From Pseudomonas japonica (GTDB lineage: Bacteria; Pseudomonadota; Gammaproteobacteria; Pseudomonadales; Pseudomonadaceae): DNA of 64,000 nucleotides. The stretch is from positions 124,001 through 188,000 of the forward strand of contig NZ_JAAMQU010000005.1 in NCBI RefSeq assembly GCF_013522925.1, in the 5' to 3' direction. The notes below the pieces were generated by a model. That model saw only the letters and a list, made by a program, of their open reading frames with translations. It made no database searches and was not told where the DNA came from. The translations under genes and the position numbers were made by a program. Position 1 is the first letter of the stretch. Each line of letters starts with the position of its first letter. Of this stretch, positions 17,226 through 27,861 are shown piece after piece.

Positions 17226-18191
17226 ATGGAACTCATCACTGAGGTAAAAACCTTTGCCGCACTGGGCGGTGGCGTGATCGGGAGTGGCTGGGTAGCCAGG
17301 GCGCTGGCCCACGGCCTTGATGTGATCGCCTGGGATCCCGCGCCCAACGCCGAAGCAAATCTGCGCCAGCGAGTCGCCAACGCCTGGCCGGCGCTGGTAA
17401 AGCAAGGCCTCGCACCGGGCGCCTCGCCCGCCAAGCTGCGCGTGGTAGACAGCATTGAAGCCTGCGTGGCCGACGCCGACTTTATCCAGGAAAGCGCGCC
17501 CGAACGGCTGGAACTGAAACTTGAACTGCACGCTGCCATCAGCGCAGCGGCAAAGCCTCTGGCCATCATTGCGTCCAGCACTTCTGGCCTGTTGCCCAGC
17601 GACTTCTATGCCAGCGCCCTGCACCCTGAGCGCTGCCTGGTCGGGCATCCGTTCAATCCGGTTTATTTGCTGCCGCTGGTAGAGGTGGTCGGCGGCCAGC
17701 ACACGGTGCCCGAAGCGATCGAAGCAGCACAAAGCATTTATCGCAGCCTGGGCATGCGCCCCCTGCATGTGCGCAAAGAGGTGCCAGGGTTTATCGCCGA
17801 CCGGTTGCTTGAAGCGCTATGGCGTGAAGCCTTGCATCTGGTCAATGACGGCGTGGCTACCACAGGGGAAATCGACGACGCGATCCGCTTTGGCGCCGGG
17901 CTGCGCTGGGCCTTCATGGGCACCTTCCTCACCTACACCCTGGCGGGCGGCAATGCAGGCATGCGCCACTTCATGCAGCAGTTCGGCCCGGCCCTGCAAT
18001 TGCCGTGGACGTACCTGTCCGCCCCGCCCCTTACCGAGCGGCTGATCGACGATGTAGTGGACGGCACCTCGGCGCAGCTCGGAGAGCACAGCATCGCCGC
18101 GCTGGAGCGTTACCGGGACGATGCCTTGTTAGGTGTGCTGGCGGCCGTGGCACAGGCCAAACACCAACACGGGATCGGCGACCATGAGTGA
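17226..18191 (+). CDS. cdhA: L-carnitine dehydrogenase
   Basis: This 321-residue NAD-dependent enzyme oxidises L-carnitine to 3-dehydrocarnitine. It belongs to the 3-hydroxyacyl-CoA dehydrogenase family. The Rossmann start is [19 protein letters not shown], the catalytic histidine motif is [19 protein letters not shown], and the C-terminal domain has [19 protein letters not shown]. It is slightly longer than fatty-acid HAD domains but the usual size for carnitine dehydrogenases. Its stop overlaps the cdhB start (ATGAGTGA at 18184-18191), showing tight coupling. Confidence 0.93.
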   Translation: MELITEVKTFAALGGGVIGSGWVARALAHGLDVIAWDPAPNAEANLRQRVANAWPALVKQGLAPGASPAKLRVVDSIEACVADADFIQESAPERLELKLELHAAISAAAKPLAIIASSTSGLLPSDFYASALHPERCLVGHPFNPVYLLPLVEVVGGQHTVPEAIEAAQSIYRSLGMRPLHVRKEVPGFIADRLLEALWREALHLVNDGVATTGEIDDAIRFGAGLRWAFMGTFLTYTLAGGNAGMRHFMQQFGPALQLPWTYLSAPPLTERLIDDVVDGTSAQLGEHSIAALERYRDDALLGVLAAVAQAKHQHGIGDHE

Positions 18192-18672
18192 ACCCTGGGT
18201 TACCTGGGAAGGCCGCGTGCTGCCTGAATGGACGGACTACAACGGCCATCTGCGCGATGCATACTACCTGCTGGTGTTCAGCTATGGCACCGATGGTTTC
18301 ATGGACAGTATCGGGCTGGACGCCGACGGCCGCGAGGCCAGCGGCCATTCATTGTTTACGCTCGAATGCCACCTTAACTTTCTTCACGAGGTGAAGCGTG
18401 ACGAGCCAGTGCAGGTGCATACGCAGCTGCTCGCCCATGACCAGAAGCGGGTATGGCTGTACCACAGCCTGCATCGCCCCGCTGACCCGGAGACACTGGC
18501 AGCGAGCGAACAGGTGTTATTGCATGTGGCCCTCGAAGGGCCCAGATCCGCACCGTTTGGAACCAAGGCGCTGAAGCAGTTGGCGATGATGAAGCATCAG
18601 CAGCCGAGCCTTTCTCCAGCCCGCTACATCGGCCGAGTGATCACAGCCCCCGGGCTGACGAATCATGGCTGA
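18184..18672 (+). CDS. cdhB: Betainyl-CoA thioesterase CdhB, hot-dog fold
   Basis: This 162-residue 4-hydroxybenzoyl-CoA-type thioesterase releases free glycine betaine from betainyl-CoA, the last carnitine-specific step. The hot-dog signature is [20 protein letters not shown] near residues 14-33, followed by the central strand region [18 protein letters not shown]. The start at 18184 lies inside the cdhA stop, favouring translational coupling. The product feeds GbcAB and the dgc operon in this same window. Confidence 0.9.
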   Translation: MSEPWVTWEGRVLPEWTDYNGHLRDAYYLLVFSYGTDGFMDSIGLDADGREASGHSLFTLECHLNFLHEVKRDEPVQVHTQLLAHDQKRVWLYHSLHRPADPETLAASEQVLLHVALEGPRSAPFGTKALKQLAMMKHQQPSLSPARYIGRVITAPGLTNHG

Positions 18673-18778
18673 AAACGACGTGTTCATGCCCGCCCGTGCC
18701 ACGATTGCGGCTCGCTATTGCAGGCATGGGTAGCGCTGACCACAATCGGGAAAACTCACCGAACGAGAGTACCCGACC

Positions 18779-19033
18779 ATGATGCACGCCGACCTGATCG
18801 ACCAGGATGACCTGTTGGGAAAATTGCGCGCACTGGGCTTCGAGATGCCCGCGGGGGCCAGTGCGGAACAGGCATGTGAATGCGCTGTGCGTGGGCTGGA
18901 TGCTCACCGCGCCAAGGCGCTGCGCGGCCTTGTGGAGCAACTGCTGGGTGGCAGCGCGACCATTTTACCGGCCGTGCGCCAGGCTATAGACCGTAACCTG
19001 CTGCCCGCGCTGGCACAGTTCGGGCGGGCCTGA
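18779..19033 (+). CDS. Small uncharacterised protein (84 residues) between cdhB and gbdR
   Basis: A short, mostly helical acidic protein (LIDQDDLLGKLRALGFEMPA, then a cysteine pair region QACECAVRGLD, and LRGLVEQLLGGSATILPAV). There is no signal peptide or recognisable domain. It starts MM, so 18779 or 18782 is possible; the ribosome binding site is weak. A small gene occurs at the same place next to gbdR in P. aeruginosa as far as I recall, which slightly favours a real gene. It is convergent with gbdR. Confidence 0.55.
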   Translation: MMHADLIDQDDLLGKLRALGFEMPAGASAEQACECAVRGLDAHRAKALRGLVEQLLGGSATILPAVRQAIDRNLLPALAQFGRA

Positions 19034-19082
19034 TCCGCAGTCTCGGCCCTCCTCCTACATTATTAAAGCGGCGCGTTGAGGG

Positions 19083-20186
19083 CTAAACCCTGACGCTCGC
19101 GAACGTGGACTCATTGCGCGCCTGGCTGAGCGCGGCCAACGGGCCGGACAACGGCGCCAGCACCATGGCCTGGGGAATCGGCAGCATGGCCACCTGCTGG
19201 GCAGTGTTGGAGCCTGCACGTTCGTCGCGAGGCGGGATACCGAAGTATTCCCGGTAGCATTTGGAGAAGTGAGGCGTGGACACAAAGCCGCACACCGAGG
19301 CGACTTCGATGATCGACATCGGGGTTTGCTTGAGCAACTGCCGCGCCCGGATCAAGCGTAGTTTGAGGTAGTAGCGCGACGGCGAACAGTGCAGGTATTT
19401 CTGGAACAGCCGCTCCAGCTGGCGGCGAGACACGGACACATACACGGCAAGCTCGTCGAGATCGATCGGCTCCTCCAGGTTGGCCTCCATCAACGCCACG
19501 ATTTCCTGAAGCTTGGGCTGGTTAGTCCCCAGCATGTGCTTGAGCGGCACGCGCTGATGGTCCTGCTCGTTGCGAATACGCTCATACACGAACATTTCCG
19601 AAATGGCGGCTGACAGCTCACGGCCATGATCACGGCTGATCAGGTGAAGCATCATGTCCAGTGGCGCAGTACCGCCGGAGCTGGTGAAACGGTTACGGTC
19701 CAGCGTGAACAGGCGGGTGCTCATGGTGGCCCTGGGGAAAGCCTCTTGCATGGCGGCCAGGCATTCCCAGTGAACGCTGCAATCGAAGCCATCCAACAGG
19801 CCAGCACAGGCCAGTGCCCAGCTTCCTGTGCATACCGCGCCCAGGCGTCGGGATTGCCGTGCCTGGCTTTGCAGCCAAGTCACGTGCTCGCGGGTGACGG
19901 TACGCTGGATGCCAACCCCGCCACACACGATCACGCTGTCCATCACCGGGGCCTGGTGCATCGCGGCGTCCGGGGTGATCTGCAGGCCATCGCTTGCCCA
20001 CACCTGCCCGCCATCGGCACTCAGGGTGGTCCAGCGATACAGCTCTCGGCCCGAGAGCTGGTTTGCCATACGAAGGGGCTCGACCGCCGAAGCGAGGGAA
20101 ATCAGCGTGAAATTATCCAGCAGCAAAAAGCCGATGGATTGTGGCGTACGGGTCTGAGGTTGGGCCCCGGAGTTGAACGACATCAT
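19083..20186 (-). CDS. gbdR: Glycine betaine/dimethylglycine-responsive activator GbdR
   Basis: This 367-residue AraC-family activator has an N-terminal GATase1-like domain (IGFLLLDNFTLISLASAVEP, SVIVCGGVGIQRT, AVCTGSWALACAGLL) and a C-terminal double helix-turn-helix (LAVYVSVSRRQLERLFQKYL and SIIEVASVCGFVSTPHFSKC, then YREYFGIPPRDER). In P. aeruginosa GbdR senses glycine betaine and dimethylglycine and activates gbcAB, dgcAB, sdaB and the uptake genes. Two adjacent ATG codons (20186, 20183) follow GAGGAG. Its own promoter region holds a perfect 16-bp palindrome. Confidence 0.92.
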   Translation of the reverse strand: MMSFNSGAQPQTRTPQSIGFLLLDNFTLISLASAVEPLRMANQLSGRELYRWTTLSADGGQVWASDGLQITPDAAMHQAPVMDSVIVCGGVGIQRTVTREHVTWLQSQARQSRRLGAVCTGSWALACAGLLDGFDCSVHWECLAAMQEAFPRATMSTRLFTLDRNRFTSSGGTAPLDMMLHLISRDHGRELSAAISEMFVYERIRNEQDHQRVPLKHMLGTNQPKLQEIVALMEANLEEPIDLDELAVYVSVSRRQLERLFQKYLHCSPSRYYLKLRLIRARQLLKQTPMSIIEVASVCGFVSTPHFSKCYREYFGIPPRDERAGSNTAQQVAMLPIPQAMVLAPLSGPLAALSQARNESTFASVRV

Positions 20187-20592
20187 CGCGGTATCTCCTC
20201 ATGCGGAAGGTTGACCCCAGGCTAAGGGTTCTTTTTCTGCAGATAACCGGAGCAATTGCCATGCCGAAAGTTGAATGCGCATTCAATAAAGACTAAAAAC
20301 GACGTCGCAATCAGTCTAGGGCCGACGTCGCCATTACCGCGCCCGCCACCCACGGCGCGCCGTCACCCACCGGCGTTGAGCACTTCGGTAGCAATGCTCG
20401 GCGCAAGCGTGGCCCACCCAGGGAAGCGCTGTCACCCAGGGACGCATCTGCAGCCGCTGAAGGGCGTCTCGACGCGCCAAAAGGCAGCGGCCCGTGGGCT
20501 AATGGGCAAAAAACGCGCAGCCTCATGCATTGCACATGGCCATCAACGGGCGCCTGTGCACCTGAGGAGCGCCGCAGGCACACACGCTAGCC
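20187..20592. other. 406-base gap between sdaB and gbdR
   Basis: The gap holds the gbdR promoter side (AT-richer, 20215-20330) with a perfect palindrome at 20271-20286. No gene is visible in the remaining GC-rich part (20330-20592); short frames there lack ribosome binding sites. No clear terminator after sdaB was seen. Confidence 0.6.
20271..20286. promoter_or_regulatory. Perfect 16-bp palindrome upstream of gbdR
   Basis: TTGAATGCGCATTCAA is fully symmetrical and lies about 85 bases before the gbdR start. It looks like a dimeric repressor or activator operator. No regulator can be assigned from sequence. Confidence 0.5.
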
Positions 20593-21969
<1,377 letters not shown>

Positions 21970-22398
21970 GGCCGGCAAACCTCCTGAATGCGCCGTTGAG
22001 CGCCGGTTGAAACGGCCGCCAGGCTAGATCGGCAGCCGCCCTTTGGCTGCATCATTCGCCTTTTGCCAGGGCGCGAGGAGTCTGCAACCGACCCAGCCTT
22101 GCTCGCCAGCGCCCAGCGCCCTCTCAGGGTTTTACCCGTCCGAACGCGGCTGTAACGGGATTCCGGGGCACGCCGAGGCCGGCCGGTGGCTGGATACGAC
22201 CTCATCGGTACTGGATACGACCCCCCCTGTACTGGATGCGACCCACCCAGTAGGCGTTTGCCCGGCGCTGTTGGATGATCAAAAGCGTCCCGTTTGAACG
22301 GCGCCCTGGCTGGCGCGATTGTCCGCCCTGGCGACAGCGACGGCCCGCACTTCCCATAACGGCATTCGCCGCATAGAAAACACCAAGGAGTCCACCCG
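21970..22398. other. Divergent regulatory region between sdaB and cbcX
   Basis: This 429-base gap carries promoters for sdaB (left) and cbcXWV (right). It contains a small hairpin GCAGCC/GGCTGC at 22032-22050, three 21-bp tandem repeats at 22190-22252, and a lone CAAAAGCGTC at 22280-22289 that matches the repeat upstream of the dgc operon. No gene was seen. Confidence 0.6.
22190..22252. repeat. Three tandem 21-bp repeats (candidate activator sites)
   Basis: Three consecutive units of exactly 21 bases begin CTGGATACGACC, CTGGATACGACC and CTGGATGCGACC and each ends GTA. Conserved halves recur on one face of the helix, every two turns. The core (A/G)CGACC is shared with the GCGACC repeat upstream of the dgc operon. 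GbdR is the best candidate binder, by inference. Confidence 0.6.
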
Positions 22399-23346
22399 AT
22401 GAGAGCTGCACCATCGCTATTGCTGGCCGCCGCGTTGTGTCTACCGGTGGCCGCCCACGCCGCGGACCCGGCGCAATGCAGCACCGTGAACTTCTCTGAT
22501 GTCGGCTGGACCGACATCACCGTGACCACCGCGGTGACCAGCGCGGTATTGCAATCATTGGGCTACAAGACCAAAACCACCATGATCTCGGTGCCAGTGA
22601 CCTACAAGTCGCTGGCGGACGGGAAGAACATGGATGTGTTCCTGGGCAACTGGATGCCCACCATGGAAAACGACATCAAGGCGTACCGCGAGGCCGGCAC
22701 CGTGGAAACCCTTCGGGCAAACCTGGAAAACGCCAAGTACACCTTGGCCGTGCCCCAGGACCTGTGGGACGCCGGCCTCAAGGATTTCGCCGACTTGCCA
22801 AAATTCAAGGACAAGCTCGACGGGAAAATCTACGGCATCGAGCCCGGTAACGACGGCAACCGCTTGATCCAGTCGATGATCGATAAAAACGCCTTCGGCT
22901 TGAAAGATGCAGGGTTCAAGATGGTGGAATCCAGCGAGGCGGGCATGCTGGCCCAGGTGGACCGTGCCGAGAAGCGCCACACCGGCATTGTGTTCCTGGG
23001 TTGGGAACCACACCCCATGAATACCCGTTTCAAGATCAAGTACTTGACCGGCGGCGACGACTACTTTGGCCCGAACTTCGGCCAGGCCACCATCTATACC
23101 AATACCCGCAAGGGGTATGCCGAGCAGTGCCCCAACGTTGGGCAACTGCTGAAAAACCTGTCCTTCACCCTGAACATGGAAAGCGGGCTGATGGGCAATG
23201 TGCTGGACGACAAGATGAAGCCAGACGCTGCCGCCAAGGCCTGGCTGAAGAAGAACCCTCAGGTGCTCGACACCTGGCTCGCCGGCGTAACCACGCTCGA
23301 TGGCAAGCCAGGGCTTGAAGCCGCCAAGGCCAAACTTGCGCAATAA
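22399..23346 (+). CDS. cbcX: Choline-binding periplasmic protein CbcX
   Basis: This 315-residue binding protein of the OpuAC/ChoX type has the signal peptide RAAPSLLLAAALCLPVAAHA. It shows the choline/betaine-binding layout ([75 protein letters not shown]). It has two paired cysteines, as in ChoX-like proteins. AAGGAG precedes the ATG. It is the first gene of cbcXWV and delivers choline to CbcWV. Its promoter gap is shared with sdaB. Confidence 0.9.
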   Translation: MRAAPSLLLAAALCLPVAAHAADPAQCSTVNFSDVGWTDITVTTAVTSAVLQSLGYKTKTTMISVPVTYKSLADGKNMDVFLGNWMPTMENDIKAYREAGTVETLRANLENAKYTLAVPQDLWDAGLKDFADLPKFKDKLDGKIYGIEPGNDGNRLIQSMIDKNAFGLKDAGFKMVESSEAGMLAQVDRAEKRHTGIVFLGWEPHPMNTRFKIKYLTGGDDYFGPNFGQATIYTNTRKGYAEQCPNVGQLLKNLSFTLNMESGLMGNVLDDKMKPDAAAKAWLKKNPQVLDTWLAGVTTLDGKPGLEAAKAKLAQ

Positions 23347-23357
23347 CTGCTGAACCT

Positions 23358-23376
23358 CCGGCAGCCAGCCTGCCGG
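23358..23376 (+). other. Stem-loop between cbcX and cbcW
   Basis: CCGGCAG (23358-23364) and CTGCCGG (23370-23376) form a perfect 7-bp stem with a 5-base loop. No U-tract follows. It probably raises binding-protein expression relative to the permease by protecting the upstream message. Confidence 0.55.
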
Positions 23377-23410
23377 GAACCGCTCTCCACCGCAGGCAGG
23401 TACCGATACC

Positions 23411-24256
23411 ATGCTGACAGACCATAAACTTCCGCTAGGCGAACACATCGCCGCCTTCGTCGACTGGCTGACCCAGCACGGCGCCAGCGTCTTCGACTGG
23501 ATCGCCTCGACCCTAGAGGCAATGATTCATGGCCTCACGGCCGGGCTCACGTGGTTCCCGCCGCTCGCGCTGGTCGCCATCTTTGCCGGGCTGGCGTACT
23601 ACATTCAGCGCAAGATCAGTCTCACGATATTCGTCGCCTTGTCATTCCTGCTCATCCTCAACCTGGGGTACTGGCAGGAAACCATGGAAACCCTTGCCCA
23701 AGTGACCTTCGCCACCGTGGTGTGCGTCGCCGTTGGGGTACCGCTGGGCATCATTGCGGCCCACCGCCCGCTGTTCTATACCTTCATGCGGCCTGTGCTG
23801 GATTTGATGCAGACCGTACCCACCTTCGTTTATCTGATCCCTACCCTCACCCTGTTCGGGCTGGGCGTGGTGCCGGGGCTTATCTCAACGGTGGTGTTCG
23901 CCATCGCTGCGCCGATTCGCCTGACCTACCTGGGGATATGCGACGTGCCGCAAGAGTTGATGGACGCTGGCAAGGCTTTCGGGTGTTCGCGCAGGCAGCT
24001 GCTATCACGCATCGAGCTGCCCCACGCCATGCCCAGCATCGCCGCCGGGGTAACCCAATGCATCATGCTGTCGCTGTCGATGGTGGTAATTGCCGCCCTG
24101 GTAGGCGCAGACGGCTTGGGCAAGCCGGTGGTGAACGCTCTGAACACCGCTGACATTGCCCTCGGTTTCGAAGCGGGCCTGGCGATCGTGCTGCTGGCGA
24201 TCATGCTGGACCGTATCTGCAAACAACCCGATGTAAAAATCGGAGGTGACGCATGA
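23411..24256 (+). CDS. cbcW: Choline/betaine/carnitine ABC transporter permease CbcW
   Basis: This 281-residue inner-membrane permease of the ProW type has about six or seven hydrophobic segments. The BPD_transp_1 domain covers roughly residues 95-265. The cytoplasmic EAA-like loop reads CDVPQELMDAGKAFGCSRRQ followed by LLSRIELPHAMPSIAAG. Quaternary amines bound by CbcX, and by CaiX for carnitine, pass through it. The stop overlaps the cbcV ATG (ATGA at 24253-24256), so permease and ATPase are coupled. Confidence 0.92.
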   Translation: MLTDHKLPLGEHIAAFVDWLTQHGASVFDWIASTLEAMIHGLTAGLTWFPPLALVAIFAGLAYYIQRKISLTIFVALSFLLILNLGYWQETMETLAQVTFATVVCVAVGVPLGIIAAHRPLFYTFMRPVLDLMQTVPTFVYLIPTLTLFGLGVVPGLISTVVFAIAAPIRLTYLGICDVPQELMDAGKAFGCSRRQLLSRIELPHAMPSIAAGVTQCIMLSLSMVVIAALVGADGLGKPVVNALNTADIALGFEAGLAIVLLAIMLDRICKQPDVKIGGDA

Positions 24257-25488
24257 GCATCATTCGCTTCGAAGACGTAGACGTCGTATTCAGCAAGCAT
24301 CCAAAGGAAGCGCTCAAGCTGCTGGACGAAGGCCTGAGCCGGCCGGAAATCCTCAAGCGCACCGGCCAGGTGGTGGGGGTGGAGAAAGCCAACCTCGAGG
24401 TAAACAAGGGCGAGATCTGCGTACTGATGGGGCTTTCGGGCTCCGGCAAATCGAGCCTGCTGCGCTGCATCAACGGCTTGAACACGGTCAGCCGCGGCAA
24501 GCTGTTCGTGGAGCACGAAGGCAGCCAGATCGACATTGCCTCCTGCACCGCCGCTGAACTGAAAATGATGCGCACCAAGCGTATCGCCATGGTGTTCCAG
24601 AAGTTCGCCCTCATGCCTTGGCTTACCGTTCGCGAGAACATCAGCTTCGGCCTGGAGATGCAGGCACGGCCTAGCGAAGAACGCCGCCGGCTGGTGGACG
24701 AAAAGATCGAGCTGGTGGGCCTGACCCAGTGGCGCAATAAAAAGCCGGACGAACTCTCCGGCGGCATGCAGCAACGAGTGGGGCTGGCCAGGGCATTGGC
24801 CATGGATGCCGACATCCTGCTGATGGACGAGCCCTTCTCCGCGCTGGACCCGTTGATTCGCCAAGGCCTGCAGGATGAGCTTCTGGACCTGCAGCGCAAG
24901 TTGCAGAAAACCATCGTGTTCGTTAGCCACGACCTGGACGAAGCGCTCAAGCTGGGCAGCCGCATCGCCATCATGAAAGACGGCAAGATCATCCAGTATT
25001 CGCGCCCGGAAGAAATCGTGCTCAACCCGGCCGACGATTACGTACGCACTTTCGTGGCCCACACCAACCCGTTGAACGTGCTCTGCGGCCGCAGCCTGAT
25101 GCGACCATTGTCCGCCTGCAGCCGCCTGGACGGCGAGGTATGCCTGGACCCAGGCAGCAACGCCTGGTTCGGCTTGAGCGAACAGAACACGCTCAAAAGC
25201 AGCCGCCTGGGCGATGGCCCGATGGATGTGCAAACCTGGCAACCCGGCCAGCCCGTGGAAAGCCTCGGCCGCCGCCCAACGCTTGTGGGCGCTGAAATCG
25301 GTATGCGCGAAGCGCTGGAGATCCGTTACCACACCGGCCACAAGCTGGTGCTACATGAGCAGAACCGTATCGTCGGCATACTCGGAGACACCGAGCTGTA
25401 TCACGCGCTGCTGGGTAAAAGCCTGGGGCATCCGGCTGAGGCGCCCCCCCTTCATGACGCGGTAGTGCCATTGCGCAAAGCCAATTGA
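24253..25488 (+). CDS. cbcV: Choline/betaine/carnitine ABC transporter ATPase CbcV
   Basis: This 411-residue ProV-type ATPase has Walker A GLSGSGKSSLL near residue 60, signature LSGGMQQRVGLARALAMD, Walker B ILLMDEPFSALDP and the switch histidine in VFVSHDLDEAL. A C-terminal CBS-like regulatory region (residues 275-400) follows; it looks reduced, with one recognisable strand-helix unit (HKLVLHEQNRIVGILGDTEL). A Rho-independent terminator ends the operon 41 bases downstream. Confidence 0.92.
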   Translation: MSIIRFEDVDVVFSKHPKEALKLLDEGLSRPEILKRTGQVVGVEKANLEVNKGEICVLMGLSGSGKSSLLRCINGLNTVSRGKLFVEHEGSQIDIASCTAAELKMMRTKRIAMVFQKFALMPWLTVRENISFGLEMQARPSEERRRLVDEKIELVGLTQWRNKKPDELSGGMQQRVGLARALAMDADILLMDEPFSALDPLIRQGLQDELLDLQRKLQKTIVFVSHDLDEALKLGSRIAIMKDGKIIQYSRPEEIVLNPADDYVRTFVAHTNPLNVLCGRSLMRPLSACSRLDGEVCLDPGSNAWFGLSEQNTLKSSRLGDGPMDVQTWQPGQPVESLGRRPTLVGAEIGMREALEIRYHTGHKLVLHEQNRIVGILGDTELYHALLGKSLGHPAEAPPLHDAVVPLRKAN

Positions 25489-25528
25489 CAGGCAGCCGCG
25501 GCCCACGCGGTAAACTGCACTCCACCCC

Positions 25529-25553
25529 AAAAGCGACCCCCGAGGTCGCTTTT
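25529..25553 (+). terminator. Rho-independent terminator after cbcXWV
   Basis: AAAAGCGACC (25529-25538) and GGTCGCTTTT (25544-25553) form a perfect 10-bp stem around CCCGA, followed by TGTTATTT. Its AAAAGCGACC resembles the dgc repeats, but the symmetry fits a terminator. Confidence 0.85.
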
Positions 25554-25554
25554 G

Positions 25555-25580
25555 TTATTTGAACGGTCAATCAAAATAAA
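25555..25580 (+). promoter_or_regulatory. BetI operator in the betIBA promoter
   Basis: TTTGAACGGTCAATCAAA, with flanking A/T, matches the known BetI operator pattern (ATTGA-N-ACGTTCAAT type) in reverse orientation. It lies about 60-85 bases before betI. BetI repression relieved by choline or betaine aldehyde is expected. Confidence 0.75.
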
Positions 25581-25639
25581 TTAGACTGGCCCCGCTGTTG
25601 TCGAGCACTGCTCGTTGCCGGGCCATGAGGAGAGCACCG

Positions 25640-26239
25640 ATGCCAAAGGTGGGAATGCAGCCCATACGTCGCCAGCAACTGATCGAAGCCACCTTGCAGG
25701 CGGTGGATCAGGTAGGCATGGCCGACGCCAGTATCGGGGTAATCGCCAAGACCGCCGGCGTGTCCAACGGCATCATCAGCCATTACTTTCAGGACAAGAA
25801 CGGCCTGATCGCGGCCACCATGGGCTACCTGATGCGTGCCCTGGCAATCAGTGTCGCCGAGCGCCGCCGTGCGCTGGAAGACAACAGCCCCCGGGCGCAT
25901 TTGCGGGTGATCATCGAAGGCAACTTCGACGCCAGCCAAGTCAACGGCCCGGCAATGAAAACCTGGCTGGCCTTCTGGGCCGCCAGCATGCATCAACCGT
26001 CGCTGCACCGGTTGCAGCGGATCAACGACCACCGGCTGTATTCGAACCTGTGCTGCGAGTTTCGCCGGGTTCTGCCCGTGACCCAAGCGCGTAATGCCGC
26101 GCGGGGCCTGGCTGCGCTGATCGACGGCCTGTGGCTGCGCGGTGCGCTTTCCGGGGATGCGTTCGATACCGAGCAGGCGCTGCGCATCGCCTATGAATAC
26201 CTGGACATGCAACTGGCGAAACCCGAGCTCGCCGCCTGA
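25640..26239 (+). CDS. betI: Choline-responsive TetR-family repressor BetI
   Basis: This 199-residue repressor begins [20 protein letters not shown], the typical BetI start. The helix-turn-helix at residues 25-55 reads [20 protein letters not shown]. The C-terminal half is the choline-binding dimer domain ([17 protein letters not shown], then [15 protein letters not shown]). The ATG at 25640 follows GAGGAGA; upstream in-frame codons lack the family start. It heads betIBA and sits next to its own operator. BetI represses the choline oxidation genes until choline is present. Confidence 0.93.
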   Translation: MPKVGMQPIRRQQLIEATLQAVDQVGMADASIGVIAKTAGVSNGIISHYFQDKNGLIAATMGYLMRALAISVAERRRALEDNSPRAHLRVIIEGNFDASQVNGPAMKTWLAFWAASMHQPSLHRLQRINDHRLYSNLCCEFRRVLPVTQARNAARGLAALIDGLWLRGALSGDAFDTEQALRIAYEYLDMQLAKPELAA

Positions 26240-26265
26240 GCTGGCGGGCCGTTTCGCCTTAACCT

Positions 26266-26291
26266 GGTGCTCCTGCCTGTTGCGGAGCACC
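26266..26291 (+). other. Intercistronic hairpin between betI and betB
   Basis: GGTGCTCC (26266-26273) and GGAGCACC (26284-26291) are perfect 8-bp arms around a 10-base loop. There is no U-tract, so processing or partial attenuation is more likely than full termination. Confidence 0.6.
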
Positions 26292-26313
26292 CTCGGACAC
26301 TGCGAGGAACGAC

Positions 26314-27786
26314 ATGGCCCGTTTCGGCTTGCAAAAACTTTATATCGACGGCGGCTACGTGGACGCCAGCGGTGACGGCGTCTTCGATGCCATCAACCCG
26401 GCAACCGGCGAAGTGCTCGCACAGGTGCAGCGCGCTACTGCGGCAGACGTGGAAAAAGCCGTGGCCAGCGCCGAAAAAGGCCAGAAGGTGTGGGCCGCGA
26501 TGACCGCCATGGAGCGCTCGCGCATCCTCCGGCGCGCCGTTGATCTGCTGCGTGAACGCAACGATGAGCTTGCCACCCTGGAAACCCTGGACACCGGCAA
26601 GGCCTATTCCGAAACCCGCTACGTGGACATCGTGACCGGCGCCGACGTATTGGAGTACTACGCCGGCCTGGTGCCTGCCATCGAAGGCGAGCAGATTCCG
26701 CTGCGCGACACCTCCTTCGTCTATACCCGTCGCGAGCCGCTGGGCGTCACCGCCGGTATCGGTGCGTGGAACTACCCGATCCAGATTGCCTTGTGGAAAT
26801 CCGCGCCGGCACTGGCCGCCGGTAACGCCATGATCTTCAAGCCGAGCGAAGTCACTTCGCTTACCACGCTCAAGCTGGCGGAGATCTTCACCGAAGCCGG
26901 CCTGCCCGCCGGTGTGTTCAACGTGCTCACCGGCAGCGGCCGTGAAGTGGGCACCTGGCTGACCGAGCACCCGCGTATTGAAAAGGTGTCGTTCACCGGC
27001 GGTACCGACACGGGCAAAAAGGTTATGGCCAGCGCTTCCAGCTCCTCGCTCAAGGAAGTGACCATGGAGCTGGGCGGCAAGTCCCCGCTGATCATCTGCG
27101 CAGATGCCGACCTGGACAAGGCCGCGGACATCGCAATGATGGCCAACTTCTACAGCTCGGGGCAGGTCTGCACCAACGGTACCCGTGTCTTCGTGCCAGC
27201 CGCGCTCAAGGATGCTTTCGAAGCCAAGGTACTGGAACGCGTGCAGCGTATTCGGGTGGGCGATCCATTGGACGAAGCCACCAACTTCGGCCCGCTGGTG
27301 AGCTTCCAGCATATGGAAAGCGTGCTCGGCTATATCGCCAAGGGCAAGGCCGAAGGCGCGCGCTTGCTGTGTGGCGGCGACCGCCTGCAGACCGGTGCCC
27401 TGGCCCAGGGGGCCTACGTTGCGCCAACCGTGTTCACCGATTGCACCGACGAGATGACCATCGTGCGCGAAGAGATCTTCGGGCCGGTGATGAGCATCCT
27501 TGCCTACAGCGATGAAGACGAAGTGATCCGCCGCGCCAACGACACGGACTTCGGCCTGGCCGCTGGCGTGGTCACACCCGACCTGAACCGCGCCCACCGC
27601 CTTATCCATCGCCTGGAAGCCGGTATCTGCTGGATCAACGCCTGGGGTGAATCGCCCGCGCAAATGCCAGTGGGCGGGTACAAACAGTCGGGCGTGGGCC
27701 GTGAAAACGGCATTTCGTCCCTGGCCCAGTACACCCGGATCAAATCCGTTCAGGTGGAATTGGGCGACTACGCCTCCGTGTTTTAA
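26314..27786 (+). CDS. betB: Betaine aldehyde dehydrogenase
   Basis: This 490-residue NAD(P)-dependent aldehyde dehydrogenase oxidises betaine aldehyde to glycine betaine. Landmarks are [20 protein letters not shown], the nucleotide loop [12 protein letters not shown], the active-site glutamate in [10 protein letters not shown] and the catalytic cysteine in [13 protein letters not shown] near residue 286. The length equals that of P. aeruginosa BetB as I recall. It follows betI by 74 bases with a hairpin between them. It is the second oxidation step from choline. Confidence 0.96.
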   Translation: MARFGLQKLYIDGGYVDASGDGVFDAINPATGEVLAQVQRATAADVEKAVASAEKGQKVWAAMTAMERSRILRRAVDLLRERNDELATLETLDTGKAYSETRYVDIVTGADVLEYYAGLVPAIEGEQIPLRDTSFVYTRREPLGVTAGIGAWNYPIQIALWKSAPALAAGNAMIFKPSEVTSLTTLKLAEIFTEAGLPAGVFNVLTGSGREVGTWLTEHPRIEKVSFTGGTDTGKKVMASASSSSLKEVTMELGGKSPLIICADADLDKAADIAMMANFYSSGQVCTNGTRVFVPAALKDAFEAKVLERVQRIRVGDPLDEATNFGPLVSFQHMESVLGYIAKGKAEGARLLCGGDRLQTGALAQGAYVAPTVFTDCTDEMTIVREEIFGPVMSILAYSDEDEVIRRANDTDFGLAAGVVTPDLNRAHRLIHRLEAGICWINAWGESPAQMPVGGYKQSGVGRENGISSLAQYTRIKSVQVELGDYASVF

Positions 27787-27817
27787 ACCCTAGTGCTCTG
27801 ACGCCTGGTGTTCTCCT

Positions 27818-27842
27818 GCGGCTTGCCTACTTGGCAAGCCGC
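27818..27842 (+). other. Intercistronic hairpin between betB and betA
   Basis: GCGGCTTGCC (27818-27827) and GGCAAGCCGC (27833-27842) form a perfect 10-bp stem around TACTT. The following bases are CGCATCC, so it is not a classical terminator. It lies 20 bases before the betA start codon. Confidence 0.65.
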
Positions 27843-27861
27843 CGCATCCAAAAGGTGCCCT

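Noticed and set aside
25529..25538. AAAAGCGACC near betI as a candidate GbdR half-site
   Set aside because: It is one arm of a perfect 10-bp terminator stem followed by a T-rich tract, which explains it better.
26191..27663. 490-codon open frame opposite betB
   Set aside because: Antisense shadow of a certain aldehyde dehydrogenase gene.
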